A stretch of DNA of 64,000 nucleotides, from the NCBI GenBank assembly GCA_029891385.1, contig CM057227.1, forward strand, positions 92,900,818-92,964,817, written 5' to 3'. Every line of letters begins with the position of its first letter. The stretch's first letter is position 1. The position numbers were made by a program, and so were the translations under genes. This stretch comes from Erythroxylum novogranatense (taxonomy: Eukaryota > Streptophyta > Magnoliopsida > Malpighiales > Erythroxylaceae). Below, piece after piece: positions 1 through 12,233 of the stretch. The notes beneath the pieces were generated by a model. That model saw only the letters and a program-made list of their open reading frames with translations, had not been told where the DNA came from and searched no databases.

Positions 1-445
1 TAGAGTGATTGCCTATGCCTCGAGACAGTTGAGGTCTCACGAGGTAAACTATCCAGTGCATGATTTGGAGTTAGCTGCAGTTGTCTTTGCCCTGAAAATT
101 TGGAAACATTACTTGTATGGTGAGACATTTCAGATTTTCACTGATCATAAGAGTTTGAGGTATTTGCTGAGTCAGAGAGAGTTGAATTTCAGGCAGAGGA
201 GATGGATAGAGCTTTTGAAGGATTATGATTGTACGATTGAGTACCACCCAGGGAAGGCTAATGTGGTGGCAGATGTGTTAAGCAGGAAGTCTCACATCAA
301 TGTAGCTCAGATTCAGGTATTGAGATTGCCTAATTTGATTCAGTTGAGAGCTTTGAATGTTCAGTTGAATCTCGAGCATGATGGAGCTTTGGTAGTCACT
401 CTGAAGCTTAAACCGATGCTACATGACAGGATCAGGAGATTTTAG
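1..445 (+). pseudogene. Ty3/gypsy (Tekay/Del-like) RNase H fragment
   Basis: This is the RNase H end of a Ty3/gypsy polyprotein, entering the window already in frame. In retrotransposition this domain degrades the RNA strand of the RNA/DNA hybrid. The reading frame shows the usual chromovirus landmarks: YASRQL near the start, a stretch with [16 protein letters not shown] carrying an acidic residue, [10 protein letters not shown] with the next acidic residue, and the closing motif [16 protein letters not shown]. The wording is that of the Tekay/Del lineage, which fits the long Tekay-type LTRs elsewhere in the window. The rest of pol is missing upstream (window edge) and downstream, where the frame ends in a stop at 443-445 and a copia LTR begins at 453. 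It is a fragment, not a gene. Confidence 0.9.
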
Positions 446-452
446 GACAAGG

Positions 453-2541
453 TGTTGGATCGGAAAAAGAAAGCATGCTTAGTATGGAGAAACGATAGAT
501 TTAAAAAATTTTTAAGAAATCATCTTGCAGCGGAAGCAATATATCCAAATCAACATGTTAATCCATACATGATATGGTATAAGGATAATAAAACCAAGAA
601 CAAGATAAAAGGAATTACCGACTCCTTCGCTCTGACTTTAAATCCTCATTGCGCTATCCTCTCCTTCTTATATCCAAATCCTTTGCCTTTGAGTCTTTTC
701 CTTTAGCAATCTATCTTCTTCCTTGTTGTAGTATCCTCAACCAATTAGATTTACCACTTGTTCTTCAAGGACAACTAGGTTAACAAAATCCTTTGGTGGG
801 AAAGGAGAAGAAATATTTGGAGGAGATTTTCTTAGAAGAAGAAGAACCAAAATTGAAACTCTTTCAATTCTTTCACTTAGGAATTTCGGTTCTACCTTGC
901 ATGAAAGGAGAGAATATCTAAAACCATGCAAGAACCCTTTCTTACATCTCAATTTGAAATATGCATGAATGGAAAAAGTGAGAGGCATCCGATGCATCAC
1001 TTACATTAATCACTCATCAAATAGCCAATAAATGAGACTTACTTCATTTATCTTTAAAATGGCTATTTGAAAAGACCATAACCTATAATTGAATACCCAT
1101 TTCGGTTTTGGCAAGAAGAAAGAAGGAAGATGGTCCATCTAATGCACATCTTTCATCTTTAATCTAATGAATGCAAATAGGTTACATGCCAACATTAAAA
1201 GCCAACCATTAAACCATTTAATGGTAAGTTCATAACTCCATTTAATAATGATGAACCATAATAAAGACCATCTTTATTTAGTATTTTAATGTCAAATGTG
1301 TGGTTACACATCTAACCTAACACAATTTCGAAATTGCTTCTTCTCCATTTAAAAAAATGTTTTAATATAATTAATCTAATCAATTACATTAAGCGAAACA
1401 AGCCCATTTCTAAATGAACATATGGGCTTCAATTAACCATTAATTAGTATAAGCCCATCATTCAATTATGAACTTCTAAAGCCTCCAAACTACTTCTTAC
1501 TTAGCTTGATAACCTTCCTTAAAGCCAAGTGGGGAATCTTATTGGACTTTGATAATTCAAGCTCCAATAAGCCCAGAAATAATTCAATCTCATTGGAATT
1601 AATTCTAGCTTATTAACTAAATGTCATTCCACTAAAGACAATTAGTTGAAATCTTGAATTATTAAATATTATGAGAATATGTCCAATTGCAAACCATATT
1701 TAGAACCTTATTATAGCCATCCGCACAACAAAGGGTAAAATTACCGTTTTGTCCTTATGTTGGTTTTCCTTCTAGATCTCTCATTTTACTTTATATGGTG
1801 ATTAACACATAAGATCTCATCTTAGTGTTAAGACTTGATGGGTAGCTAGTCCATCAAACTCTGGCGCGATTTAATCACCAAATCTCCTTAAAACATCTAG
1901 AAGAGATGATAACACTATAAACTCTTTATTTGAGTGAATGTTCCACGATACATGTTTCAATTAATAATTCCAACATGGAATAATTGGATTAATACCTGTA
2001 AAAATCCATTCGATCATATCAAAATTATAATGAAACACATATGAGTTCACCACTCATCAAGATTGTGGTTCATAATAGCGAATGCTTAAGTTGTATGTTT
2101 TAAGATTAAAGTAACGCCCACTTTATTCTTGAAAACATACTTGATTCAATTCATTTAATAGTGCCATTATCGATAGTCTACTACTATCATGATATGAAAC
2201 TCATCATTCCTTTTAAGTAAACTCCTTTACTTATATGGAGATAAATCGCAACACTACTGATCTAAACCATAATCAAGCGACCAACTTGATTATTCAACTG
2301 TGAATCAATTAATTGATTCTAATAATATACATGTTTCCCATACATCTCTATATATATGTATATTACTCACAAATGAATCTTGGTACCTTATGACCGGATA
2401 TATAATGCTCATACAGATAAAACCAAACTCTTTTGTTTTATTAATAATAAATATTTTCATTACAAAGCTCAGAATCGAAGAAGATAAAGTTACATGTAAA
2501 TACACTTGCTTTCGAGGCACTATATTTACATAACTCCAACA
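453..2541 (-). repeat. 3' LTR of minus-strand copia element 1
   Basis: The block starts TGTTGGATCGG and ends ATAACTCCAACA, the TG...CA inverted ends expected of an LTR. On the minus strand it is preceded at 2542-2554 by a purine tract (AAAAGTGGGAGATT), the normal plus-strand priming site beside a 3' LTR. The 2.1-kb length is long for copia but usual for Angela-type elements. The five bases before it are CAAGG; the matching copy is not found because the other end of the element is lost. It inserted in or beside the gypsy fragment at 1-445. Confidence 0.8.
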
Positions 2542-2554
2542 ATCTCCCACTTTT
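2542..2554 (-). promoter_or_regulatory. Polypurine tract of copia element 1
   Basis: On the minus strand a purine run ending GTGGGAGATT directly abuts the start of the LTR (TGTTGGAG). This is where second-strand cDNA synthesis is primed in LTR retrotransposons. Confidence 0.75.
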
Positions 2555-4046
2555 CCTAAAGCAAGTTTGACATATCCTTCATTCCCATCCCTTCTAGGTG
2601 ACCCTCAAAGCTCTTTTGAGTCAATGTCTTTAATGAGCGGATCGCAAGGTTTTGCTCTGTAGGAATCTTTACCACATCCACTTCTCATGTTGTATTATCT
2701 CCTTATGAGATGATACTTTCTCTCAATGTGTTTGGCGACTTTGTGGTTCAGAGGTTCTTTAGAATTAACCATCGCCCCACTATTATCACAATAAAGTGTA
2801 ATGGCTTTTACGCCTCTGGAACTACCTCCAAATCATTTAGGAACTTAGGAGCGGACTACTTCCTTTCTCTTGCTTCACAAGACAACATACTCGACCTCCA
2901 TAGTCGAATCGACAATACAAGCTTGACACTCCTCCAAACTATGGCTCCACCTCCTAAAGTAAATATAGAACCGAAGTTGATTTCCTTGAATCAACATCGA
3001 TTGGAAATCGAGAATCCGTATATCCTGTCAAATAAGATTACTTCAGAGTAAAAAGCATTAAGTTCTTCGTCCCACGAAGATACTTAAATATACACTTAAC
3101 CATGATCAATGTTCCATTCTGGATTGGATGAAATCGCTACAGATTCCCTGCGTAATGATATCCGGTCTAGTGCTGACATTGCATACATCAAACTACCAAC
3201 TCGCCAAGCATATGGAATGTTACGCATCGTTCAACCTCCTCTTGGGTTTTAGGTGCTTGTTCTTTTGAAAGTTTGATTCCATGTCTAGTAGGAGTGAAAC
3301 CCTCTTGGAATCTTGCATGGCGAACTTATTGAGCATATTCTCAATGTAGGTTAGTTGAGAAAAACTATCTTCTTGTTCTTACGATCCCTTATAAGTTTGA
3401 TCCTAGAACATAGGTAGCCTCTCCCAAATCCTTCATTGAAAGCTGTTCATTCAGCCATCCTTAACCGCAGATAACATTTCCACATCATTCCCGATGAGCG
3501 AATGTCATCAACATACGTGATTAGGAAAGTAACCTTACCTTCTTGTATTCTTTTGTAAACACAAGGCTCATCTAGGTTTTGTATGAACCCATAGGTTTTG
3601 ATAGCCTTATCAAACCTAATGTTCCAAGACCTAGATGCTTACTTAAGTCCATAAATGGACCTTTGCAACTTGCAAACCTTATGCTCATTACTTAGCTCAA
3701 TGAATCCTTCTGGTTGGGCCATATAAATGGTCTCCTCAAGATCTCCATTCAGAAATGCAGTTTTGACATCCATTTGCCATATTTCATAATCGAAATAGGT
3801 TGTTATGGCCAAAAGAATCCTGATGGACTTAAGCATGGCAACCAGAGAAAAAGTCTCCTCGTAGTCTATACCCTCCTTTTGAGTATAGCCTTTAACTACC
3901 AATCTAGCTTTAAAGGTCTCTACCTTTCCATCCGATCCCTTTTTCCTTTTGTAGATCCATTTACACCCTATGGTTTTTAGACCTGATGGTAGATCTACAA
4001 GGACCCAGACTTCATTAGTATACATAGAATCTATTTCCGATTCCAT
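2555..4046 (-). pseudogene. Copia element 1: reverse transcriptase and RNase H (degenerate)
   Basis: Minus-strand copia pol. At 4046-3639 an open frame carries the N-terminal half of a copia reverse transcriptase: KARLVVKGYTQKEGIDYEET, then the MDVKTAFLNGDLEE block containing the first catalytic aspartate, then QPEGF and SIYGLK. The palm motif YVDD is readable near 3520-3500, but out of frame with the preceding block. The RNase H tail is recognisable near 2690-2560 from the motif KIPTEQNLA. Stops and frameshifts separate these pieces. The wording is closest to the Angela group. Gag and integrase lie at higher coordinates on the same strand, so this is the downstream part of one decayed element. 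Confidence 0.85.
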
Positions 4047-5140
4047 TGCCTTGAGCCATTTTCCGCATCAACATCATTAATAGCTTTGTGTATACGTAAC
4101 GGATCTGTTTCTTCTTGATGCGAGATGGCAATTAAGCCTTCTCTAAACCCAGATACCTATCTGGTTGTCTCACAACCCTCCCACTACGTCTAGGCACATC
4201 TTGATGTTCAAAGTTGCACTTCCGATTCAACTCTTGAATCCATTTCGACATCTTGTTACATCATGTCCAAAACAACTCTTGGTTTGGATGAAATTGCTAA
4301 CTCCTTTAGTACTACTTCACTTCTTCCTTTGTGATTTCTCACAAACTCTTCCTCTAAGAAATTTGCATTTGTCGACACAAATACATTCCTATCATAAGGA
4401 TTGTAAAAATAGTACCCTCGAGTTCCGTAGGATATCCTACAAACAAACATACTTGACCTTGGTTCCATCTTTGTGGATTAGGGCTTTAGAACATGGGTGG
4501 GACGACCTCAAGTCCTCAAGTGCCTCAATGAAGGCACTCGGCCATTCCACAACTCCCTAGGTGTTTTAGGCACCGATTTGGATGGAGCAAAGTTAAGAAG
4601 ATATGTTGCCGTTGTATGGCATATCCCGTAACGATTCTCGAAGGCTAGCATAGGACATCATTGATCTTACCATTTCCAATAGAGTTCTATTTCTCCTCTC
4701 GCTACACCATTACATTGAGGTGTACGAGGAGTGACAAATTGGAAACAATTCCATTATCAATTAAATATTCTGGAACTCTCGGATAAATACTCACCACCTC
4801 GATCCGATCAAAGTCGTTTTAATGGCTTGCCAAGTTGCTTCTCACTTGACTTTGAATTCTTTGAACTTTTCAAAAGATTCACTCTTTTATGCATCAAATA
4901 CAAATAGCCATGTCTTGAGTAATCATCTATAAAAGTTATGAAATATTCATAACCTCCTATAGCTTGTACATTCATGGGCCCACACACATCAGTATGTACC
5001 ATGTCCAATATGGATTCAAATCTGTTTCCTTTAGAAGGAAATGAGGCTTTTGTCATTTTTCCATCAATACAAGATTCACAGGTGGGTAATGGATCACTAT
5101 CTAAGCCTATAAGGATCCCATCCTTTACTAGCTTTGTCAA
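4047..5140 (-). pseudogene. Copia element 1: integrase (degenerate)
   Basis: Minus-strand remnant of the copia integrase, which inserts the cDNA into the genome. At 5140-4808 the frame reads CESCIDGKMTKASF (end of the zinc-binding module), then VHTDVCGPM with the first catalytic aspartate, then FIDDYSRHGYLY. The C-terminal part, at 4468-4256, has the copia SSMFVCRISYGTRGYYFYNP-like block. The centre of the catalytic core, including the glutamate, is broken by frameshifts near 4810-4680. Order on the minus strand is normal: protease, integrase, reverse transcriptase. Confidence 0.8.
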
Positions 5141-6459
5141 GTCTTTTTCGATTGATATGACCCATCCTTAGATGCCACAGATACTTTGAATTAATGCTAG
5201 AGATATTGGATTGTCTTGGTTTTATCAATTCGTGGTGTTTAGTGAGTCTTTCATAGGTTCTATAAAAAACAATCCCTCTTTAATTATCGCTTCACAAATA
5301 AAATCCTTACTCTCATATATTGAAACAACCTTTTCAAAATATAAGGAATAGCAGATTTTATTAGACAAAAAGTAAATCATGTTCCTTACAATCATTGACA
5401 TGTAATAAACATCTTCCAAATATAACCTATGACCACTAGGAAAGTCCAAGATAACTACTCCCACCGATTCCATCAAACATAGGAACCATCTGCTATCTTA
5501 ACTTTGGCGGCCTTTAGGAAGTCTTTTCCTTTCTTTGGAACCCTCGCAAAGAATTACAAACATGGTTAGTGGCTCCTGAATCTAATATCCAAGAAGTAGA
5601 TAATCTGCCACATTTCTAGTTCCTAACAAACTTAGAAAGCCCATACCTTGTTTGCTTTTGAGGGACTCTAGGTAGGCTGGGCGGATTTTTTTTCAATGGC
5701 CCATCTCATCACGGTGGAAACACTTTCCTTTGATGTTCTCTTTGGCCTTCTTTTTCATGGGTTTGGCCTTGACCCTATTTGGGCCTTCTTTTCATTGGAC
5801 CCTTCTTCTTTTCCTTGCCCTTACCCTTGGGCTTAGAAGAAGAAGCTACATTCGCTTCTGGCCCATGAGCCTTAATATTCAATATTTCCTCCATGCTCGG
5901 AGGGTATTCATCAACTCACTCAAGGTGTAATCCTTCTTTGTTGAGCTCATAGTCCAACTTAAACTGCTAAAAGAAGAGTTTAAGCTATTGATGATCATAA
6001 TCATCTGCGTGTCCGCATCCATATCCGCTCCAAGCATCTCACCTCAAGTGACCGCAGAGATTACCTTCATCATGTAATCCCTTTTGGTTCACGAGGTTTC
6101 ATCGAGATTATGAAAGGTTTGGATAGCTTTCACTCTTGCAGACCTAGTCCTCACACCAAACATCTCATGTAGGTGATGGACCATTACTAGCCGCTTTCAT
6201 ACAAGCAATTTGCTTTTGCAACATCGCCGTGATGAAGCGAGAATATAACATTTAGTAATCTTATCGATTCCGCCTTAGCGCTCATGTTGTTGGACTTGCT
6301 CAGAGTTGCATCTCCACTTAGAGGTGTAGGCTCATTTTCAGTTAACACCCATGAAATACGTTCATATTGAAGAACAATGTCAAGGTTACGTCTCCATTCA
6401 TTAAACTTGTCTCCATTTTCCAATTTGTTATTAGTCAAGAGCAGGGTGAGTGGATTCAT
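5141..6459 (-). pseudogene. Copia element 1: gag and protease (degenerate)
   Basis: Gag begins at ATG 6459 on the minus strand with MNPLTLLLTNNKLENG and FNEWRRNLDIVLQYERISW, the start of a UBN2-type copia gag (capsid). The zinc knuckle lies near 5735-5690 and reads CFHRDEMGH, where the family has CFHC: the second cysteine is now arginine, and the tryptophan codon after the histidine is TGA. The protease and pre-integrase region (5640-5150) is recognisable only in pieces, with many stops. Upstream of the ATG only about 80 bases remain before unrelated LTR sequence, so the leader, primer-binding site and 5' LTR are missing. Confidence 0.8.
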
Positions 6460-6540
6460 TTTGTGGTTGATTATGTCTGAAAATATAAATTATTAAAACA
6501 TGAGCATACTAGTCAACAATTTATGGAACTTTGTATAAAT

Positions 6541-6800
6541 CAGCTCATCTGTTCGTCGATCGGTCAGCTCTTCCGCTCGCCGATCGCTCAGCTCTTCTGT
6601 TCGTCGATCAGTCAGCTATTCCGCTCACCGATCGCTCAGCTCTTCTTTTCGTCGATCGGTCAGCTCTTTCGCTCGCCGATCACTCAACTCTTCTACTCGT
6701 TGATCGGTTAGCTCTTATGATCGCCGATTGGTCAGCTCTTCTGCTCGTCGATCGATCAGCTCTTCCGCTCGCCGATCGCTCTGCTCGTCCGCGCGGCCGA
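6541..6800 (+). repeat. 24-bp tandem array A inside LTR-0
   Basis: About ten degenerate copies of a 24-bp unit of the type GATCGGTCAGCTCTTCCGCT plus four bases. The unit alternates between two versions (CGCTCGCCGATCGC and TGTTCGTCGATCGG), so a 48-bp higher-order period is also visible. Read through, it gives an 8-residue repeat (DRSALPLA/DRSALLFV), which is a by-product and not a protein. Confidence 0.9.
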
Positions 6801-7480
6801 TTTTCAAATTGTCTTTCTGATTCGACCTCCCTCCACTCTTTTGGCCATAACTTTTTTGTCTGACCTCCGATCGATCTGATTTTTCAAGCGTTGGATTTCT
6901 AAGACATTTCTAAATCTCTCCACAAAATTTTATAATTTTTAAGAACAAACTGTGAAAGGTAGATTTGATCAAATTGGGAAGATCGATTAAAAGTTTATGA
7001 GTTAGAAACTTTCTGAGCATGTTTCAGTAATTTGGAGATATCTGGAGATATAGAGATCCGAATTTGGCTTTGAAAGTTAGATATATGTGTAGGGTGAATA
7101 GTGGTGTATATCACATTGACTGATTTGTGACTAGAACTTTGGAAATTGTTCTAGGATAAAGTAGACTGATTTTGTGAAATTGGTCTTCATGGAAGTTGAA
7201 GATTTACTTGTTATCTTTCTAACGCCACTAAGTATCAACTTTTTTTATTTGTAGGTTGAAAGTTATGATTTGTTAATATTCAGGTGGTAATTCAGATCAA
7301 AATGTGTTTTATGTGCAAATGGTCCTAAGTGTATAGGTCTTGTGATTTCTGTGTTCTAGAGCTAATTGTGGACTGTAATGATTGGAATTAAATTAAGTGA
7401 TCATCTGGAAAGTTTTAGAACGTTCTTTTACCTTTCCATGGACACCAAGTTTGTAAAATTTGGAATTTTGAGTCAATCGT

Positions 7481-7738
7481 TCAGCTCTTCCACTCATCGA
7501 TCGCTCAGCTCTTCTGTTCGTCGATCAGTCAACTGTTCCGCTCGCCGATCGCTCAGCTCTTTTGTTCGTCGATCGGTCTGCTCTTCCGCTCGCTGATCGC
7601 TCAGCTCTTCTGTTCGTCAATCGGTCAGCTCTTTCTCTCGCCAATCTCTCAGCTCTTCTGCTCGTTGATCGGTCATCTCTTCTACTCATTGATTGGTCAG
7701 CTCTTCCGCTCGCCGATCGCTCTGTTCGTCCACGCTGC
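7481..7738 (+). repeat. 24-bp tandem array B inside LTR-0
   Basis: A second array of the same 24-bp unit, followed by the same unique sequence (GATTTTCAAATTGTCTTTCT at 6799 and 7740). The offset of 941 bases shows a segmental duplication of array plus flank; similarity continues to about 8004 and then stops. Confidence 0.9.
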
Positions 7739-8399
7739 CGATTTTCAAATTGTCTTTCTGATTCGACCTCCCTCCACTCTTTTGGTCATAACATTTTTGT
7801 CCCACCTCTGATCGATCTGATTTTTGAAGCGTTGGATTTCTAAGACATTCCTATATCTCCCTACAAAATTTTATGATTTTTAAGATCAAACTGTGAAATG
7901 TAGATTTGATCAAATTGGGAAGATCGATTAAAAGGTTATGAGTTAGATACTTTCTGAGCATGTTTCAGTAATTTGGAGATATCTGCAGATATAAAGATCC
8001 GATTGAGTTGATTCTTATTTATAATAAAACTAGATCCATGGATATACAAGTTTTATGAAGGAATAAAATTTCAGTTCAATCCTTAAGATGGTCAATTTCT
8101 GGAGTGAAGTTAGATGTAGTGTTCAGTCTCGGTTTTGAAATGGTCTGAAAGTGTTTTGGCCATAACTTCTTCGTTTCTGAACCAAATTGAGTGTTTTTTT
8201 TGTCATTAGAAAGATAATACATAGAGAGAATTTCACGAACATGCATTGTACACAATCTAATTACTACATGTGCCTTATGAAATATTTCTGATTGTACATT
8301 TAGTAATGTTTGAATATTTTGACTGTTATAGAGGCACATTTGGAACGTCAACCCACAGACATTGCCGAGACTTCCAGACATTAGCTTAGAAACTATTTG

Positions 8400-8926
8400 G
8401 TAAGTGACCTAGATGGTTTCTCAATCATTATTTTTTTATAATTCTGCACTTATAACTCTGTGGAGAATAATGGTGGGCTTGTGCGTTGTTTATGACTGGA
8501 TTCCGAACAGAAGGTCCGATGTATTGGGAGATTATGACATAGAAGTGTTATATGTGGTTTTAATGTGATTACTTGCGACATCTGCATTCCATGCATGAAT
8601 GCATGATCATTTAATGACAGTTGTGACCGGAACAGCCGTCGAGAGCTTAAAGCTCAACGTATTTGGGCCTCGAGCCCCAGGTTCAACGATTAATGCGCCC
8701 AGATTGGGACAGTTTTAGGCGCTCGATCACAATAACGTAATAATTGGAAAAGTGTCACATACGCATTTCATGTGCAGTTGATTTGGTTTCTTTGATTGAT
8801 CGTAATGAATGTGACATGATGAAATAACTGTGTTATGCTTGACTATGCATGAATTGGGTGAACCATCGATGATGGTTCCTCACTGAGTTCGCAAACTCAC
8901 CCAAAATTGCAACTTATTTTCTTCAG
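8400..8926 (+). other. Splice-like donor and acceptor pair in LTR-0
   Basis: GTAAGTGACCTAGATGG at 8400 and TATTTTCTTCAG ending at 8926, at positions matching the sites in LTR-2. Confidence 0.4.
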
Positions 8927-9302
8927 GACCAAGAGAGTAGACTCCTAGCTCCAGAGGGACTTTTCCTACCATGTAGGTCATGTTGGCAAGAGAAGTCATG
9001 GCTCACAGGTCGGTCAGCTGGGATTTTTGGGGGATGACCTAGTTAGGCTTTTGTATTAGATTTCTTTTGGAGTAACGTACAGACAGTGAAATGCTAACAG
9101 AGTTGTAAATTATAGCTTCTATGAAATGAAATGAAGAAAACATATTGGTTGCAAAATTAATGATTTTTATATTGATGTTTATGATTATGATGCCATGTGA
9201 AGTACAGTAGTTTTTGCTTATAGCTCACCCTTATCGTAGGTTATGTATCATAATGACCTTCGGGCGTTTCGGTGTATACCCTATGATAAGGGGGTGCTAC
9301 GT

Positions 9303-10130
9303 CATCACAGACAATATGACATCATCATAGATGATACATCTTTACAGATGATGCATCTATGCTCCTCATCATTCCCCTTATAAAGACCATAACTTTCAAC
9401 TCCAATGTCCAATAATTACATACTTTATACCGTTGGAAAGATAAAAGAAAGACCTACAACTTTATAGAAGCAAATTTCTCTAATTCAGCCTATATCAATA
9501 TAAAATTTCCCTCGAATTCAGAACACAAATTTTGCATTCATCCACCATTGTACTACACCCAGTTCTCAACTTTATGACAAATTTTGGGACTCTTAAAGAT
9601 AGAATTTAAATTTGACGTCTTCATAAGAAATGCAGACATATGTCTCTGGTTTAATGGAAATCAATAATCATCTCATTTGGATAACTAGAGAAACAGTTGT
9701 AGCTAAAAGACTGAAGCATACTCAGTGAACATTTTCCAGATCAATCACCAATTTTGTTCCCAATTCTTTCCTTAACACAGCCAATACCAAGATCACATTT
9801 TCTACTTCATTTACTCCTCATTCCCAACTAAATATCATCCATAAAGAAATTATAATCCATGATTAATCATGAATACCCATAACAGAACATACACATATAT
9901 ACATATCTTTCATCAGCTTACTACACATATCCAACTTCGTTTTTGCTTTCATTTTACTTCTAGCTTTCACCTTAATTTTTCGCATTTCATAACCTCTCAT
10001 CTACCAAAAGCACAAAAGCAAAACATGAATCTATCCACACTTCTTATTTACTAATTTAATCTTGTCAATCATTTCTAATTCAAGAATTTTCATCATTTGT
10101 TCTTTACTGATGACTAATCACCAAAATTTC
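9303..10130 (-). repeat. Fragment of a Tekay-type LTR in minus orientation
   Basis: Read on the minus strand, 9810-9640 matches the minus-strand LTR at 29280-29200 and 28800: GTGATCTTGGTAT, GGAAAGA, CTGGAAAATGTT and CAAATGAGATGATT. Neither LTR end is present. It abuts the plus-oriented LTR-0 at about 9302, so two LTR fragments face each other here. No coding sequence is seen. Confidence 0.6.
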
Positions 10131-10604
10131 TCATTTAATAGATCTAATCTTGTCCATTCCTAACCATCTGCTATGTGGACTTCTAGACACAAATATGGTG
10201 AAGGAGTTTCTTGATAATGTCTCCCAGACATACATAGTCTCACCTAATGTTGAGAAAAGTGCCTTAATAAAAGAATTATCCTCCATAAAGTATATATAAG
10301 AAAAAGGGGAGTAATGGATTACATATTGAGAATGATTCATCTTCACAGTAGATTGAAGATGTTGGGAATTCAATACTTTGATAGCCCATTCCGTTGATGA
10401 GGAGGAGAAACTCAAGTTTGTTACTCCTACAGTTCTCAAAGCAACTAAAAAGAAGGAAAAGTTGAAACTCACTAAGTTCAAAGGTGGAAAGTTCAAATCT
10501 TCTCCACATACTGATGTTGGTCAAACCAATGCTAGTAAAGGTCCTAGGGACATAAAGAAACCAATAGTCTGAGGTTTAAAAGGAAAGAATGGGACCATCA
10601 AGTT
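10131..10604 (+). pseudogene. Plus-strand copia element: gag fragment
   Basis: The plus strand shows the C-terminal half of a copia gag: a block around 10200-10270 reading EFLDNVSQTYIVS in one frame, then from 10378 an open stretch with IAHSVDEEEKLK followed by a lysine-rich tail (KATKKKEKLKLTKFKGGKFK). Copia gag proteins have exactly this order: a conserved helical block, a 'CVQEEERLK'-like motif, then a basic linker before the zinc knuckle. The gene is cut at 10604 by the solo LTR at 10605-29499 and resumes at 29505 with the protease region. The N-terminal gag, primer-binding site and 5' LTR are missing. Confidence 0.65.
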
Positions 10605-11189
10605 TGTAGCACCCCACTCCCGTAATGATCCGAACCTGACATCGATGGTGATATCCGAGTCCGTGTCCTACGAGGGTGGCGTGCTAATGCACTCAATCAT
10701 TTATAAGTTAGTATAAATATTTTTTTTAAAACACAAACACACACTATGCAGAAGCCAATCATCATATACAATCAACAATGATTTCAATGGCCCCTTGGGC
10801 CCTTTCACAAATACAAAGCACTTAAGTCAATTTGACTTTACAATTGACATAATCATTTGTACAAAAGTTCATAATACACAATTTTATACAGAAATAAGAA
10901 AACACTAATGCAGACACGAACTGATCCCGACCTCTATCATTCACTTGAATGTTGTAAGTATACTCTCATTGGCCTAACGGGGCATTCTTCTGAGTCCTGA
11001 AAAATAATTACAAATTTTGGGTGAGTTTTGAGAACTCAATGAGTGATCATCATCGACGGCTCACCCAGTCACATAACACATTATTTCACATTCACGTAAA
11101 GTCACGTTACATATTCAATGGATGTCAATCTTATAATGCTATATGCATGAGACTCACATTCGTTCTTATTGTTGTGACTGAGTGCCTGT

Positions 11190-12217
11190 TGAAGTAAATC
11201 TCACGTTAGTACAATGCTTGTGAAACGATAACGAATACACGAGAAGGGGGGTTGAATTGTGTATTCCCCTTTTTGAAAATTCTTTCAAAACTGTTTTGTT
11301 AAAAACAAGTTCTTTTTACCGAAACTTCAGTAAGTTCAAATAAATCAAGACTTTGAAAAACTTGTTTCAGAATTGGAGTAATAACAAAAACGTTAAACTT
11401 AAAAAGTAATAGAGTAGAGATGAGTTGACACAGAGATTTTATCCTGGTTCACGTCAAACCGTGGGCTACGTCCAGTCCTTAGAGTTCTTTCTGAGATTTC
11501 ACTATCTCTTCAACTTTTACAAGTATTCTTTTCGAGCCTCTTCAGGTCTCTACACTCAGTATTCTTTCACTCTTAGCCTCTGCAGGCTATCTGCTCTACT
11601 TTCTTACAAAATTATTTCAAACTTGTTATAGTAAAATTAGCTCTCAGCTAATTTGCACAGAGTTTTGCGTACGTAAATCAATTATCTCAGCTTTTGCTCT
11701 TTTTGTTTTCGCACTTGCTAACTTTGCAATCTTTGACTTCGACTCATATTTATAGCCTTCGTCTACAACTGCTTCTTGATTCTTGCTTCTTGAATCTTGT
11801 TTCTTGAATCTTGAAAGAAACGGTTAATCAGTTGAGTTCTGTAACTAACTCAAACTGACTCTTGTGTCTTCTTTTTGAATTCCACGTCTGCTTTTCTCCG
11901 CCTTTATTTTTATGTCTGTGTTTCTGCGTCTGCATCTACGTCTGCGCCTGTTTTTACTTTGCGTCTGCGTCTGCGTCTGTTTTTCTATTTTGCTTCTGCG
12001 TCTGCGTCTGTTTTTCACTTTGCGTCTGCGTCTGTGTCTACTTTACATCTGCGTCTGTTTGTTTAATATGCGTCTATATTTCTTCGTCTGTCTTTTAACT
12101 TCGTCTGCGTCTGTGTTTTATTCTCCGTCTTTCTATTTTTTATTTTTCTTCTTCTTTTACTATTTCTTTGTAATTCATCAAAATCATATATATATATAAA
12201 GTCATTTTGACTTAACA
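11190..12217 (-). repeat. 3' LTR of copia 2
   Basis: A 1028-bp LTR, TGAAGTAAATC...GACTTAACA, that lines up almost base for base with the start of the 5' LTR at 19777. Between about 11890 and 12130 it carries a degenerate hexamer repeat (CTGCGT/CTGTTTTTC) that is also present in the 5' LTR at about 23580-23890. Confidence 0.9.
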
Positions 12218-12233
12218 ATCTCCCCCTTTTTGA
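12218..12233 (-). promoter_or_regulatory. Polypurine tract of copia 2
   Basis: The minus strand reads CAAAAAGGGGGAGAT directly before the LTR start TGTTAAGTCA, a textbook plus-strand primer site for copia elements. Confidence 0.85.

Larger units (their letters stand above)
6541..9302 (+). repeat. Long Tekay-type LTR fragment, plus orientation (LTR-0)
   Basis: This stretch shares blocks in order with the solo LTR at 23962-26938: a CGAAGCGTTGGATT-like block, the motif CATGCATTGTACA, the block GACATTGCCGAGACTTCCAG, then ACCATCGATGATGGTTCC followed by TCGCAAACTCACCCA and a TTCAG acceptor-like site. It ends near 9302 in GGGGGTGCTA. No TG start is visible near 6480-6541, so the left end is truncated. 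It contains no credible coding region. A segment beginning at 6541 is repeated 941 bases downstream. Confidence 0.7.

Noticed and set aside
6523..6863. Open frames with an 8-residue repeat (DRSALPLA)
   Set aside because: They exist only because the DNA repeat unit is 24 bp; several frames are open at once and there is no initiation or family context.
11862..12199. Cysteine- and valine-rich small ORFs
   Set aside because: Readings of a degenerate CTGCGT-type repeat inside an LTR in three frames; not proteins.
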